Of a stretch of DNA of 10,970 nt, positions 1-5,970 are shown piece after piece; the first letter of the stretch is position 1, and each line of letters starts with the position of its first letter. A program made the translations under genes and the position numbers. Below the pieces are notes generated by a model. It was not told where the DNA came from, searched no databases, and saw only the letters and a program-made list of their open reading frames with translations. Source of the DNA: Bacilli bacterium (GTDB lineage Bacteria; Bacillota_I; Bacilli_A; RFN20; CAG-826); contig JAFXLR010000122.1 of NCBI GenBank assembly GCA_017531065.1, positions 1 to 10,970 of the forward strand, in the 5' to 3' direction.

Positions 1-8
1 AACAAAAC

Positions 9-36
9 GAGGGGCCTGAAAAGGTCCCTCTTTTTT
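9..36 (+). terminator. Rho-independent terminator of an upstream gene outside the window
   Basis: A 9-base-pair stem (9-17 with 22-30, one G-U pair) is closed by a GAAA tetraloop at 18-21 and followed directly by six T (31-36). It ends transcription of a gene lying before the window and insulates the SRP RNA promoter, whose -35 region overlaps the T run. Confidence 0.9.
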
Positions 37-53
37 ATGTGTCTCTCCTTCCC

Positions 54-59
54 TATAAT
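54..59 (+). promoter_or_regulatory. -10 element of the SRP RNA promoter
   Basis: A perfect TATAAT sits 6-7 bases before the 5' end of the SRP RNA helix, the right distance for a start near 65-67. No convincing -35 is present: the hexamer at 17-base spacing is TTTTTT, the T run of the upstream terminator. Confidence 0.7.
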
Positions 60-63
60 ATAT

Positions 64-147
64 GAGCCATCGCGAGGAGAGCCTCTCGAACCTGGTCAGG
101 ACCGGAAGGTAGCAGCCATAAGTTAGGGTCCCCTGTGCGGTGGTTTT
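64..147 (+). ncRNA. ffs: Signal recognition particle RNA, short bacterial type (4.5S-like)
   Basis: This is the RNA of the signal recognition particle, which binds Ffh and directs nascent membrane and secreted proteins to the translocase. The conserved tip of helix 8 is plain: GGTCAGGACCGGAAGGTAGC at 94-113, with the GGAA tetraloop at 104-107 and the Ffh-binding symmetric loop below it. The ends pair over 8 positions (66-73 with 137-144, two G-U pairs), giving a hairpin of about 80 nucleotides. There is no Alu domain, so this is the small form of Gram-negatives and Mollicutes, not the roughly 270-nucleotide form of Bacillus. Exact ends are uncertain by a few bases. No terminator follows, and tadA starts about 10 bases downstream. 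Confidence 0.95.
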
Positions 148-157
148 ATCCTCTTAT

Positions 158-607
158 ATGACTGATTTGGATTACATGAAAATTGCCTATGAACTTGCAA
201 AAGAGGCAGGTTCTGCTGGGGAAATTCCAGTTGGTGCCGTTGTTGTTTTGAACGACAAAATCATCGGCAAAGGCTTTAACAAACGCGAATCCAAATTCGA
301 TATTTCCTCTCACGCCGAGATCGAGGCCATCAAGGAAGCCGAAAAGACTTTAGGCAACTGGAGATTAGATGGCGCAACGTTATATGTCACCTTAGAACCA
401 TGTCTTATGTGTTCTGGCGCAATACTTCAGAGTCGTATTTCTAAGGTTGTTTTCGGGTCTAGAGATGAGAAAGACGGCGCGATCGTTTCCAATTATTTCG
501 TCTTCGATTCTCCATGCAGCCACGAAAGACCTCTCGTCTTCGGTGAGGTTCTTAAGGATGAGTGTGACGCTCTCTTAAAGAACTTCTTCGCCTCAAAAAG
601 AAATTAG
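158..607 (+). CDS. tadA: tRNA-specific adenosine deaminase TadA
   Basis: TadA deaminates adenosine 34 of tRNA-Arg(ACG) to inosine, allowing one tRNA to read several Arg codons. The 149-residue length is normal for the family. The zinc and catalytic site is intact: HAE at residues 52-54 (H52 zinc ligand, E54 proton shuttle) and PCLMC at 81-85 (C82, C85 zinc ligands). I chose the ATG at 158, which gives the usual MTxxxYMxxA start. An in-frame GTG at 140 lies inside the SRP RNA and is rejected. No Shine-Dalgarno sequence precedes 158. The gene probably shares the SRP RNA promoter, or is translated from a leaderless or processed message. In Bacillus tadA lies just before the SRP RNA gene; here the order is reversed and dnaX is not adjacent. 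Confidence 0.95.
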   Translation: MTDLDYMKIAYELAKEAGSAGEIPVGAVVVLNDKIIGKGFNKRESKFDISSHAEIEAIKEAEKTLGNWRLDGATLYVTLEPCLMCSGAILQSRISKVVFGSRDEKDGAIVSNYFVFDSPCSHERPLVFGEVLKDECDALLKNFFASKRN

Positions 608-671
608 TTCTTTTTGTTACGGCCACTTCTCACTTTTTGTACTTTGACCAAAAATTCTTTCTAAAAACCGA

Positions 672-689
672 TAAAAAGCGTGCTTTTTA
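672..689. promoter_or_regulatory. Perfect 18-base inverted repeat, candidate TetR operator
   Basis: TAAAAAGC at 672-679 and GCTTTTTA at 682-689 are exact reverse complements around a 2-base centre. The site covers the -35 and spacer region just ahead of the -10 at 694-699. Size, symmetry and position suit a TetR-family operator, and the second gene of this operon encodes a TetR protein, so autoregulation is the simplest reading. The site lacks a following T run, so it is unlikely to be a terminator for tadA. Binding is inferred. Confidence 0.5.
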
Positions 690-690
690 A

Positions 691-699
691 TGCTATACT
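691..699 (+). promoter_or_regulatory. Extended -10 promoter of the ATPase-TetR operon
   Basis: TGC followed by TATACT (694-699) makes an extended -10 element, which can compensate for the lack of a recognisable -35. The expected start point (about 706) is 0-3 bases before the ATG at 709, so the message would be leaderless or nearly so. Confidence 0.55.
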
Positions 700-708
700 T
701 TCAAGGCT

Positions 709-3189
709 ATGTCCAAAAGAAGAGATGAATTAATTAATTTAATTCAAAAAGCCGAATACATAGAGAAAGGTCCACACGAAGGCCTCTCAACCGAAGAAGT
801 TGAGCTTAGAAAGAAACAAGGCTTCGTTAATAAGACCCAGAAGAAGGTCACCAAATCGATTTGGCAGATCCTTCTCGACAACGTTTTCACGTTCTTTAAC
901 TTCATCTACATAGTCATCGTCATCTTAATGGCGAATGCGAAGCTTCCTTTTTCGAACTTCCTCTTCTTGATCCCTGTTGTGAGTAACGTCATTATCGGCG
1001 TTGTTTCCGATATTAGAGCCAGACTTGCTGTTGATAAGCTTAAGCTTATCACCGACCCAAAGGTCCGCGGCGTTAGAAACGGCGAAGAAATTGATCTCGA
1101 AATGGAGAAGATCGTTCTCCACGACATCATCATCTATCAAACCGGAGACCAAATCGCTACAGACGGCGTTTTGATTGAAGGCGTTGCCTCAATCGACGAA
1201 TCTTTGGTTACTGGCGAGGCCGAAAAGATCAACAAAGTTCCTGGTGATAAGGTTCTTTCGGGAACTGTCGTTGTCTCTGGAAAGATTTATGTGAGAGTTA
1301 CGAGCGTTGGAATCGCTAACTACGCCGAAGGCTTGCAGGATGAAGCTAAGAAATTCAATAGACCTAAGAGCGAAATCAAACGTTCGACCTTAAATATCTT
1401 CTACGTCACAGGAACGGTTGCGGTCATTATGGGCATCGCGATGACGCTTGTTTGGGCGTCTAGACTTAATTGGAACATCACATTCGGGGATTTCCAGGAA
1501 TTCACGAAGAATCTTTCCGGCTCTTTGGTGGCCATGATTCCAGCCGGCTTATACCTTTTAACTTCGTTAACCTTAACCGTTGGTGTCCTTAACTTGGCAA
1601 ACAAACACATGAACGTCCAAGAACTCTACTGCATTGAGATGCTTGCTAGAGTCGACACGATCTGCTTTGACAAAACAGGCACCTTAACGGACGGAAACCT
1701 TGGTGTCGAATCCCTTTATAACTACAGCAGCAACTATAGCGACGAGACCTTAAGGTCTTATATCGCTGCTGTTGTTAAGGCTACCGGAGATCGGAACGCC
1801 ACCGCCAAAGCCATCTTAGCTGCTTTTACTCCTTCAGAGATTGAAGCGACCGAAACCGTTGCCTTTGATTCAGAGAAGAAATACAGTGCGGCAACCTTTG
1901 GAGAAGAAGGAACGTTCGTCATCGGAGCCTATGGATTCGTTGATTCTGACGACAAGGAATTTGCCGTTAATAAGATCCATGAGCTTATGGGTCTTGGCTA
2001 TCGTGTGCTTGCCGTTTATTGGAGCCAAAAGCCTATCAAAAACGGAAAATTGCCAGCAAAACTTGAATTAATTGGGGTTTTGGGTGTCTCCGACACCATC
2101 AAACCAGACGCTAAAGCCAATATAGAATGGTTCAAGAACAACGGGGTAGATATTAAGATCATTTCCGGCGACGATCCTATCACAGTTAAAGAGATCGCGA
2201 AGCGCGTAGGCGTTGAGAACGCAGACAACTATGTGAACATGCAAACCATAGAGGATTCACAGATTCCAGAGATTGTTTCCAAGTATTCAGTTTTCGGTCG
2301 CGTAACCCCTGAACAGAAATCCTTATTAGTTAAAGCCATGCAGGCGCAAGGCCATAAGGTCGCTATGACTGGCGATGGTGTTAATGACATCCTTGCCCTC
2401 AAGAGCGCCGACTGTTCTATCGCCATGGCCTCCGGATCAAGCGCCGCAAGAAGCAGTGCCCACATGATCTCTGTCGACAACGACTTCTCCAAGCTTCCTG
2501 ACGTTGTTGCTGAAGGACGCCGCGTCATCAACAACCTTCAAAGAACCGCATCCCTCTTCCTTTGCAAAAACATGTTTGCGATCATCGTGAGCTTCATCTT
2601 CTTGCTTTCGATGCTCTTTGGTGGCCCAAGCTACCCATTCGAAACGAGAAATATGCTTATTTGGGAGATTGTTTCCATTGGTGCTGGAGGATTCTTCCTC
2701 GCGCTTCAACCTGCTTCAAAGAGACTCAAAGGCGGGTTTATGGAAGGCGTTATGTCACACACCATCCCTGGTGGAATTGCCGAAGTCTTATGTGTTGGAA
2801 CGGTTTATTTAGCCAGCGTTTTCGCCCCTGAATTTGTCTCCATTGAAGAGGCAAAGACCATGAGTGTGGTCGCCTTCACGGTTATTTCCTTGCTCTCATT
2901 CCTTATTATTTGCTGCCCTCTCGACCTCTATCGCGGAACTGTTTTCGTGGGAGGCATCGTCGTTTCCCTTTTGATCTTCTATTTGGATGTGTTCTGGCCA
3001 CCACTAGCTACCGAGGGCAAAGAAACATTTCTTATGGGTTTAAATGTTCAGGCCCTAGATGAAGCTCACTGGGCAATACTCGGGATGATGATTGCCTTTG
3101 TCGCGATTATCTACATCCTTTTGGACATTCTTTCCCAAAACATCAGAAACAATAGAAGAAATAGAGAACAAAGAAAGGAGGAATTATGA
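709..3189 (+). CDS. P-type cation-transporting ATPase, CtpE-like
   Basis: An ATP-driven cation pump of the plasma membrane. The 826 residues show the full P-type layout: two N-terminal helices (about 55-75 and 82-101), actuator loop TGEA at 168-171, a helix pair at about 226-294, phosphorylation site DKTGT with D321, hinge motif TGDGVND at 554-560, and six C-terminal helices from about residue 612. The stretch joining helix 4 to the phosphorylation site (VQELYCIEMLARVD in homologues, NVQELYCIEMLARVD here) resembles the mycobacterial CtpE group, linked to calcium handling, so calcium or a similar divalent ion is the first guess. No heavy-metal domain or CPC motif is present, which argues against copper or zinc export. 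Helix 4 reads PAGL (278-281) where SERCA has PEGL. No Shine-Dalgarno sequence precedes the ATG. The TGA stop overlaps the start of the TetR gene. Confidence 0.9.
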   Translation: MSKRRDELINLIQKAEYIEKGPHEGLSTEEVELRKKQGFVNKTQKKVTKSIWQILLDNVFTFFNFIYIVIVILMANAKLPFSNFLFLIPVVSNVIIGVVSDIRARLAVDKLKLITDPKVRGVRNGEEIDLEMEKIVLHDIIIYQTGDQIATDGVLIEGVASIDESLVTGEAEKINKVPGDKVLSGTVVVSGKIYVRVTSVGIANYAEGLQDEAKKFNRPKSEIKRSTLNIFYVTGTVAVIMGIAMTLVWASRLNWNITFGDFQEFTKNLSGSLVAMIPAGLYLLTSLTLTVGVLNLANKHMNVQELYCIEMLARVDTICFDKTGTLTDGNLGVESLYNYSSNYSDETLRSYIAAVVKATGDRNATAKAILAAFTPSEIEATETVAFDSEKKYSAATFGEEGTFVIGAYGFVDSDDKEFAVNKIHELMGLGYRVLAVYWSQKPIKNGKLPAKLELIGVLGVSDTIKPDAKANIEWFKNNGVDIKIISGDDPITVKEIAKRVGVENADNYVNMQTIEDSQIPEIVSKYSVFGRVTPEQKSLLVKAMQAQGHKVAMTGDGVNDILALKSADCSIAMASGSSAARSSAHMISVDNDFSKLPDVVAEGRRVINNLQRTASLFLCKNMFAIIVSFIFLLSMLFGGPSYPFETRNMLIWEIVSIGAGGFFLALQPASKRLKGGFMEGVMSHTIPGGIAEVLCVGTVYLASVFAPEFVSIEEAKTMSVVAFTVISLLSFLIICCPLDLYRGTVFVGGIVVSLLIFYLDVFWPPLATEGKETFLMGLNVQALDEAHWAILGMMIAFVAIIYILLDILSQNIRNNRRNREQRKEEL

Positions 3190-3743
3190 TCACCGAAGCC
3201 AAACTTAAATACGCATTGAAAGAGTTAATGCAGACAAAGTCTCTCAACGACATCAACGTCACCACTTTATGTGAGAAATGTGGTTGCCACAGACAGACTT
3301 TCTACTACCACTACACCGACATTTATGACCTTTTGGCCGCCGTCTTCCTTAATGAGGTTGTCGAAGGAGTCAACGAAGCCAAGGACGTAAAAGGGGTTCT
3401 TTTGGCGATTCTTGAATACTCCAAGAATAACTTCTCCTTCATCCGCTCAAGCTATAACAGCGCAGCCCACGATTTAGTGGACGCCTTCTTCTACAACAAG
3501 ATCATTTCGAAGGTCTTCACCATCTTAAATAATGCGAACAATTATAGCTTAAGTGTTGCTAGCTACCGTAATATCTCCCGTAGATATGCGAGCATTGTTG
3601 GCAATGAATTCGGCTACTGTTTCAGAGACGCGACAATAACTGTCAGCAAATTCGACCGTTATATGAAACGCTATATAACCGCTTCGCTTGTGACTGTTCT
3701 TCCAGCCTTGGTTGAGCTCTCAAGAGAAGAGAAAAAGAGGTAA
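3186..3743 (+). CDS. TetR-family transcriptional regulator
   Basis: A 185-residue DNA-binding regulator. The helix-turn-helix spans about residues 24-44 and ends in the TFYYHYTDIYDLL signature typical of Firmicutes TetR proteins of the DhaS-like group. The remaining residues are helical and poorly conserved, as expected for the ligand-binding and dimer domain. The start overlaps the ATPase stop by 4 bases (ATGA), and a strong AAAGGAGG lies at 3174-3181, so the two genes are translationally coupled. The likely role is control of its own operon through the inverted repeat at 672-689. The recognition region holds an unusual CEKCGCH cluster (C29, C32, C34, H35). The first two cysteines are common in this subgroup, but C34 and H35 replace the usual hydrophobic and Asn residues. 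The ligand cannot be told from sequence. Confidence 0.88.
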   Translation: MITEAKLKYALKELMQTKSLNDINVTTLCEKCGCHRQTFYYHYTDIYDLLAAVFLNEVVEGVNEAKDVKGVLLAILEYSKNNFSFIRSSYNSAAHDLVDAFFYNKIISKVFTILNNANNYSLSVASYRNISRRYASIVGNEFGYCFRDATITVSKFDRYMKRYITASLVTVLPALVELSREEKKR

Positions 3744-3754
3744 AAGTTCATTTT

Positions 3755-3786
3755 TTGAAGAAATAGAAAAGGAAAGCAATTATAAT
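3755..3786 (+). promoter_or_regulatory. Promoter of the structured leader and M50-like gene
   Basis: A perfect TATAAT lies at 3781-3786. The best -35 is TTGAAG at 3755-3760 with a long 20-base spacer; the overlapping AATTAT at 3778-3783 would give 17. Transcription would begin at about 3787-3794, at the first helix of the leader. It lies 37 bases after the TetR stop and shows that the next gene is a separate unit. Confidence 0.55.
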
Positions 3787-3949
3787 GGAGGTCGACCGAC
3801 GAGAAACGATATAGTTTCTCCTTGGATAATTGAATTAACGACCTCCCAATTAATTCGTCTGGTAAAGGGTATAAGTACACGTGTGATTGGCTTTACCACC
3901 AACCACTAGACGAACAGGCAATAAGAGGATTTATTGCCGTATGAGGAGG
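3787..3949 (+). ncRNA. Structured 5' leader, candidate cis-regulatory RNA of unknown class
   Basis: The leader folds into several perfect helices. Helix 1 is GGAGGTCG (3787-3794) with CGACCTCC (3839-3846). Inside it is GAGAAAC (3801-3807) with GTTTCTC (3814-3820). A long arm follows: TTCGTCT (3854-3860) with AGACGAA (3908-3914), continued by GGTAAAG (3861-3867) with CTTTACC (3891-3897), leaving a 10-base bulge and a 23-base loop. Last is GGCAATAA (3917-3924) with TTATTGCC (3931-3938), followed by the GGAGG Shine-Dalgarno at 3945-3949. CCTCC at 3842-3846 can pair either with the 5' GGAGG or with the Shine-Dalgarno GGAGG, which suggests a switch controlling translation. I do not recognise a known riboswitch core, and no T-box sequence is present. 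The structure is seen; the regulatory role is inferred. Confidence 0.6.
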
Positions 3950-3957
3950 ATTTTTAT

Positions 3958-5118
3958 ATGAAGAAGAACGATGTGATGGGCTATATCGTCTACGCCATCA
4001 TGCTCGGCGCCGCTGTCGGCGTTGGTTTTGGCGTTATTAGACCTTTATTAAGTGATGCCAATATTAGGAACTCGTTGCCAATGGATGGCATCTTGCTTGT
4101 TTTGCTTTCTGTCTTTGTTGGACTTGTCTTAAGTGCCTTAGTTTTAGAACTCGGACACCTCTTGGGCGCGAAAATGGGGGGTTATAAGATTTCCTCCTGG
4201 ACAGTTTTATTCCTATCTTTCAAGAAAAACAGCGAAGGCAAAATGAAATTTGGCTTCAGTGGGTTCGACGGTTTAACCGGAGAAACCAAGGTTGTTCCTA
4301 AGGATGTCGAAAAGAGCAACCCAAGACCTATGATCTTTATGCCTCTTGTCCTTTTCCTTCTCGAAGTCGTCCTCTGCGTCGTTATTATGGTCTTCGGAAA
4401 GAACTCCACCGCTCACGGCGCAATGACCCTCTATATTGTCGGCGTAATTATCCTTACTGTCGGCGGTATGATCTTCGCCTACGACATCTTCCCTGCCGCC
4501 CTCGATTCCAAAAACGACGGCGCATACCTCATGATCTTCAACACCAAAACCAACGTTATTGCTTATAACCAGATCCTTATGGCCGAAGATAAAATGGCCC
4601 ACGGAGAAGAGGTTGGTGAAACCCAGATTTACGAATCCGTCACTGACTTCACCGTTAAGCTTAACGATGTTGCTTTATACAAGGCTTTAAATGAGAAAAA
4701 CTACGAGGAAGCCTTAAGAATCAACGAATTCACGATCAACAGCAAAAACTCAGTCAGTAGCAAAACCTACCTCAATGCTGTCGCTCAAAAGATGGCACTT
4801 CACCTCTATTTAAACCCACTTGAGGAGGCTAAAGAGGAATATATTTCCCTCAAGCTTGAAGAAAAGAAATTCATCGCTAGCTTGAGCACCGGACCAGCCG
4901 TCAGAGCCTATATCCTTATTAGTGGTTTAGTCGAGGAATCCGAAGGCGAAACCAAGCTTGCTATGGATAAAGCCGAGATCGCCATTAAAAACTCCGGTGA
5001 GGATAAGCGTTCTGCCGAAGAATATCTTATGAGAGAAGCCCTAAAAACCGTTATTGCTAAGCACAAAGATTGGGACTTCTCAGAATACGGAGATTTAGAT
5101 CTCGGAGAGAAGAAATAA
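3958..5118 (+). CDS. M50 (site-2 protease)-like membrane protein, first zinc histidine missing
   Basis: A 386-residue polytopic membrane protein. Helices are at about residues 8-29 and 44-68, then 124-147 and 156-178, followed by a soluble helical tail (about 200-386) with TPR-like pairs. The stretch LELGHLLGAKMGGYKISS (63-80) and the following KMKFGFSGFDG match the pattern of Firmicutes M50-type proteins (HELGH, then GYKxxS, then KxKFxxF). The HExxH motif has become LExxH: L63 replaces the first zinc histidine (codon TTA at 4144), while E64, H67 and a plausible third ligand D187 in NDG remain. It is therefore probably not an active protease in the usual way. The ATG at 3958 follows AGGAGG (3944-3949) at normal spacing; a longer TTG start at 3934 would read through that site. 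It is a single-gene unit behind the structured leader and ends at a terminator. Its partner is unknown. Confidence 0.65.
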   Translation: MKKNDVMGYIVYAIMLGAAVGVGFGVIRPLLSDANIRNSLPMDGILLVLLSVFVGLVLSALVLELGHLLGAKMGGYKISSWTVLFLSFKKNSEGKMKFGFSGFDGLTGETKVVPKDVEKSNPRPMIFMPLVLFLLEVVLCVVIMVFGKNSTAHGAMTLYIVGVIILTVGGMIFAYDIFPAALDSKNDGAYLMIFNTKTNVIAYNQILMAEDKMAHGEEVGETQIYESVTDFTVKLNDVALYKALNEKNYEEALRINEFTINSKNSVSSKTYLNAVAQKMALHLYLNPLEEAKEEYISLKLEEKKFIASLSTGPAVRAYILISGLVEESEGETKLAMDKAEIAIKNSGEDKRSAEEYLMREALKTVIAKHKDWDFSEYGDLDLGEKK

Positions 5119-5136
5119 TTACCTCTAACAACAAAG

Positions 5137-5166
5137 AAAAACAGGCTCGCGTTGAGCCTGTTTTTT
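5137..5166. terminator. Bidirectional terminator between convergent genes
   Basis: CAGGCTC (5142-5148) pairs with GAGCCTG (5154-5160) around a 5-base loop, flanked by an A run at 5137-5141 and six T at 5161-5166. It terminates in both directions and overlaps the stop codon of the minus-strand gene (5165-5167). Confidence 0.92.
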
Positions 5167-5767
5167 AATGCTTCCAAAGGGATCTGTAGAGGTCCGATGC
5201 TAGGAGTTTCGAAGCGGTTTTCGCCGGGAAATGAGGCGCCATTTCTATGACGTCATTTGCCGCCAAATGAGCCTTCTTAACATAGTCGGCTAAGATTGAA
5301 TAATTTTGCTTTATTTTGAAGAGCGGAGTCATTGTTATATAGGTCAAGAAGGCGTTCAATGAGACGTTGTTTTTATCTATAGGATAGTATGGTTTTCTAA
5401 GGATAAAACGCTTCCCAAACATATAGAGTTTTTTCTTGCCGCTGGTGGCCTTGTTTGTCATTATTTCGATTTTATCATTGACGGAAATATTTACGCCGTT
5501 AATGGACTTGAGGAAACAGTCTCCTGTGTAAAAGCCATACACCTCTCTATCGTTCGAGATGTAACGAAGAGCAATAGCTTCAGAGGACTCTGGGATGCCT
5601 TCTCCAGGAACGTAGTACATACCGTTGGCATAACGCAAAACCTCGCCTGATTTTACTCGCCTGTTAAAGTCTTCTATTTGGTAAGCTTCTTTGAGTAAAC
5701 GAGTCTCTGTATCAGGACTGGTATATTTCTTTCCGGTTTTATTGTTGTTAAGAGAAACATGTGCCAT
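5165..5767 (-). CDS. AbiEi/DUF6088-like protein, possible orphan type IV antitoxin
   Basis: A 200-residue soluble protein. The N-terminal part (about 25-50) ends in RRVKSGEVLRYANGMYYVP, the wing of the winged helix seen in AbiEi-type regulators. The centre (EVYGFYTGDCFLKSIN, then DKIEIMTNKATSGKK and RFILRKPYYPI) follows the conserved YYTG, EIxTN and RxVILRKP pattern of Firmicutes AbiEi/DUF6088 proteins. In the AbiE system this protein neutralises the AbiEii nucleotidyltransferase toxin and represses its own promoter through inverted repeats. No AbiEii gene follows: the reading frame ends in a terminator and the next gene is convergent. It may be a stand-alone regulator or a remnant. The start at 5767 lacks a Shine-Dalgarno sequence and lies where its promoter would start transcription. 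Family assignment rests on my recognition of the pattern. Confidence 0.65.
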   Translation of the reverse strand: MAHVSLNNNKTGKKYTSPDTETRLLKEAYQIEDFNRRVKSGEVLRYANGMYYVPGEGIPESSEAIALRYISNDREVYGFYTGDCFLKSINGVNISVNDKIEIMTNKATSGKKKLYMFGKRFILRKPYYPIDKNNVSLNAFLTYITMTPLFKIKQNYSILADYVKKAHLAANDVIEMAPHFPAKTASKLLASDLYRSLWKH

Positions 5768-5773
5768 GGCCTT

Positions 5774-5802
5774 AATATATCATAACCTATAAAAAAGGTA
5801 AA
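5774..5802 (-). promoter_or_regulatory. Promoter of the AbiEi-like gene
   Basis: On the minus strand, TTTACC (5802-5797) is followed at exactly 17 bases by TATATT (5779-5774). The expected start point, 7 bases further, is the A of the ATG at 5767, so the message should be leaderless. The -35 is part of the palindromic element at 5785-5805, so a protein bound there would block the polymerase. Confidence 0.6.
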
Positions 5803-5805
5803 AAG
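5785..5805. repeat. Palindromic repeat element, copy A (candidate operator)
   Basis: ACCTATAAAAAAGGTAAAAA plus G at 5785-5805. It matches copy B (5950-5970) at 18 of 21 positions; both carry ACCT and AGGT arms around an A-rich centre. It overlaps the -35 of the AbiEi-like gene. Confidence 0.6.
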
Positions 5806-5867
5806 TTTTCATGACTGCCATTTACTATTTTAGGAAAGTGGCTATTTCGACGGACGAACGCTCAATC

Positions 5868-5903
5868 TTCATAAAAACAGCTTCAAATTGCCATTTTTAT
5901 GAA
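5868..5903. repeat. 10-base perfect inverted repeat
   Basis: TTCATAAAAA (5868-5877) and TTTTTATGAA (5894-5903) are exact reverse complements separated by 16 bases. The site lies between the two palindromic copies. No T run follows, so it is not a clear terminator; a protein site or an RNA hairpin is possible. Confidence 0.45.
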
Positions 5904-5949
5904 TGGATTCAGTGTCGAATATGGCGTTATTTATTCGCGTAATATTCAT

Positions 5950-5970
5950 ACCTAAAAAATAGGTAAAAAC
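5950..5970. repeat. Palindromic repeat element, copy B
   Basis: ACCTAAAAAATAGGTAAAAA plus C at 5950-5970. Its arms ACCTA and TAGGT are exact around AAAAA. It is nested in an outer inverted repeat, TTCGCGT (5934-5940) with ACGCGAA (5969-5975). Read on the minus strand it resembles the promoter region of copy A, with TTTACC followed 17 bases later by TATTAC. Confidence 0.6.

Noticed and set aside
140..157. Upstream GTG start for tadA adding six residues
   Set aside because: It lies within the closing helix of the SRP RNA, has no Shine-Dalgarno, and the ATG at 158 gives the normal TadA N-terminus.
672..689. Rho-independent terminator of tadA
   Set aside because: The stem is AT-rich with few G-C pairs and no T run follows beyond the stem itself; promoter-operator is the better reading.
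2229..2534. 101-residue minus-strand frame inside the ATPase gene, and similar frames in other genes
   Set aside because: Each lies fully opposite or out of frame with a well-supported gene and shows no motif or ribosome site.
3186..3189. Mycoplasma genetic code with TGA as tryptophan
   Set aside because: TGA ends the ATPase exactly at the coupled TetR start and also ends rlmD; all tryptophans checked use TGG.
3712..3909. 65-residue open frame between the TetR and M50-like genes
   Set aside because: It overlaps the TetR end and then follows the paired strands of the leader; composition and sequence are not protein-like.
3787..3949. T-box or other known amino acid riboswitch
   Set aside because: No T-box core sequence, no TPP, lysine, purine, SAM or cobalamin core that I can recognise, and the downstream gene is not metabolic.
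3934..3957. Upstream TTG start for the M50-like protein
   Set aside because: The added codons run through the AGGAGG Shine-Dalgarno site that serves the ATG at 3958 and through the last leader hairpin.
5165..5767. Complete AbiE toxin-antitoxin pair
   Set aside because: No AbiEii nucleotidyltransferase frame exists downstream on the minus strand; a terminator and a convergent gene occupy that place.
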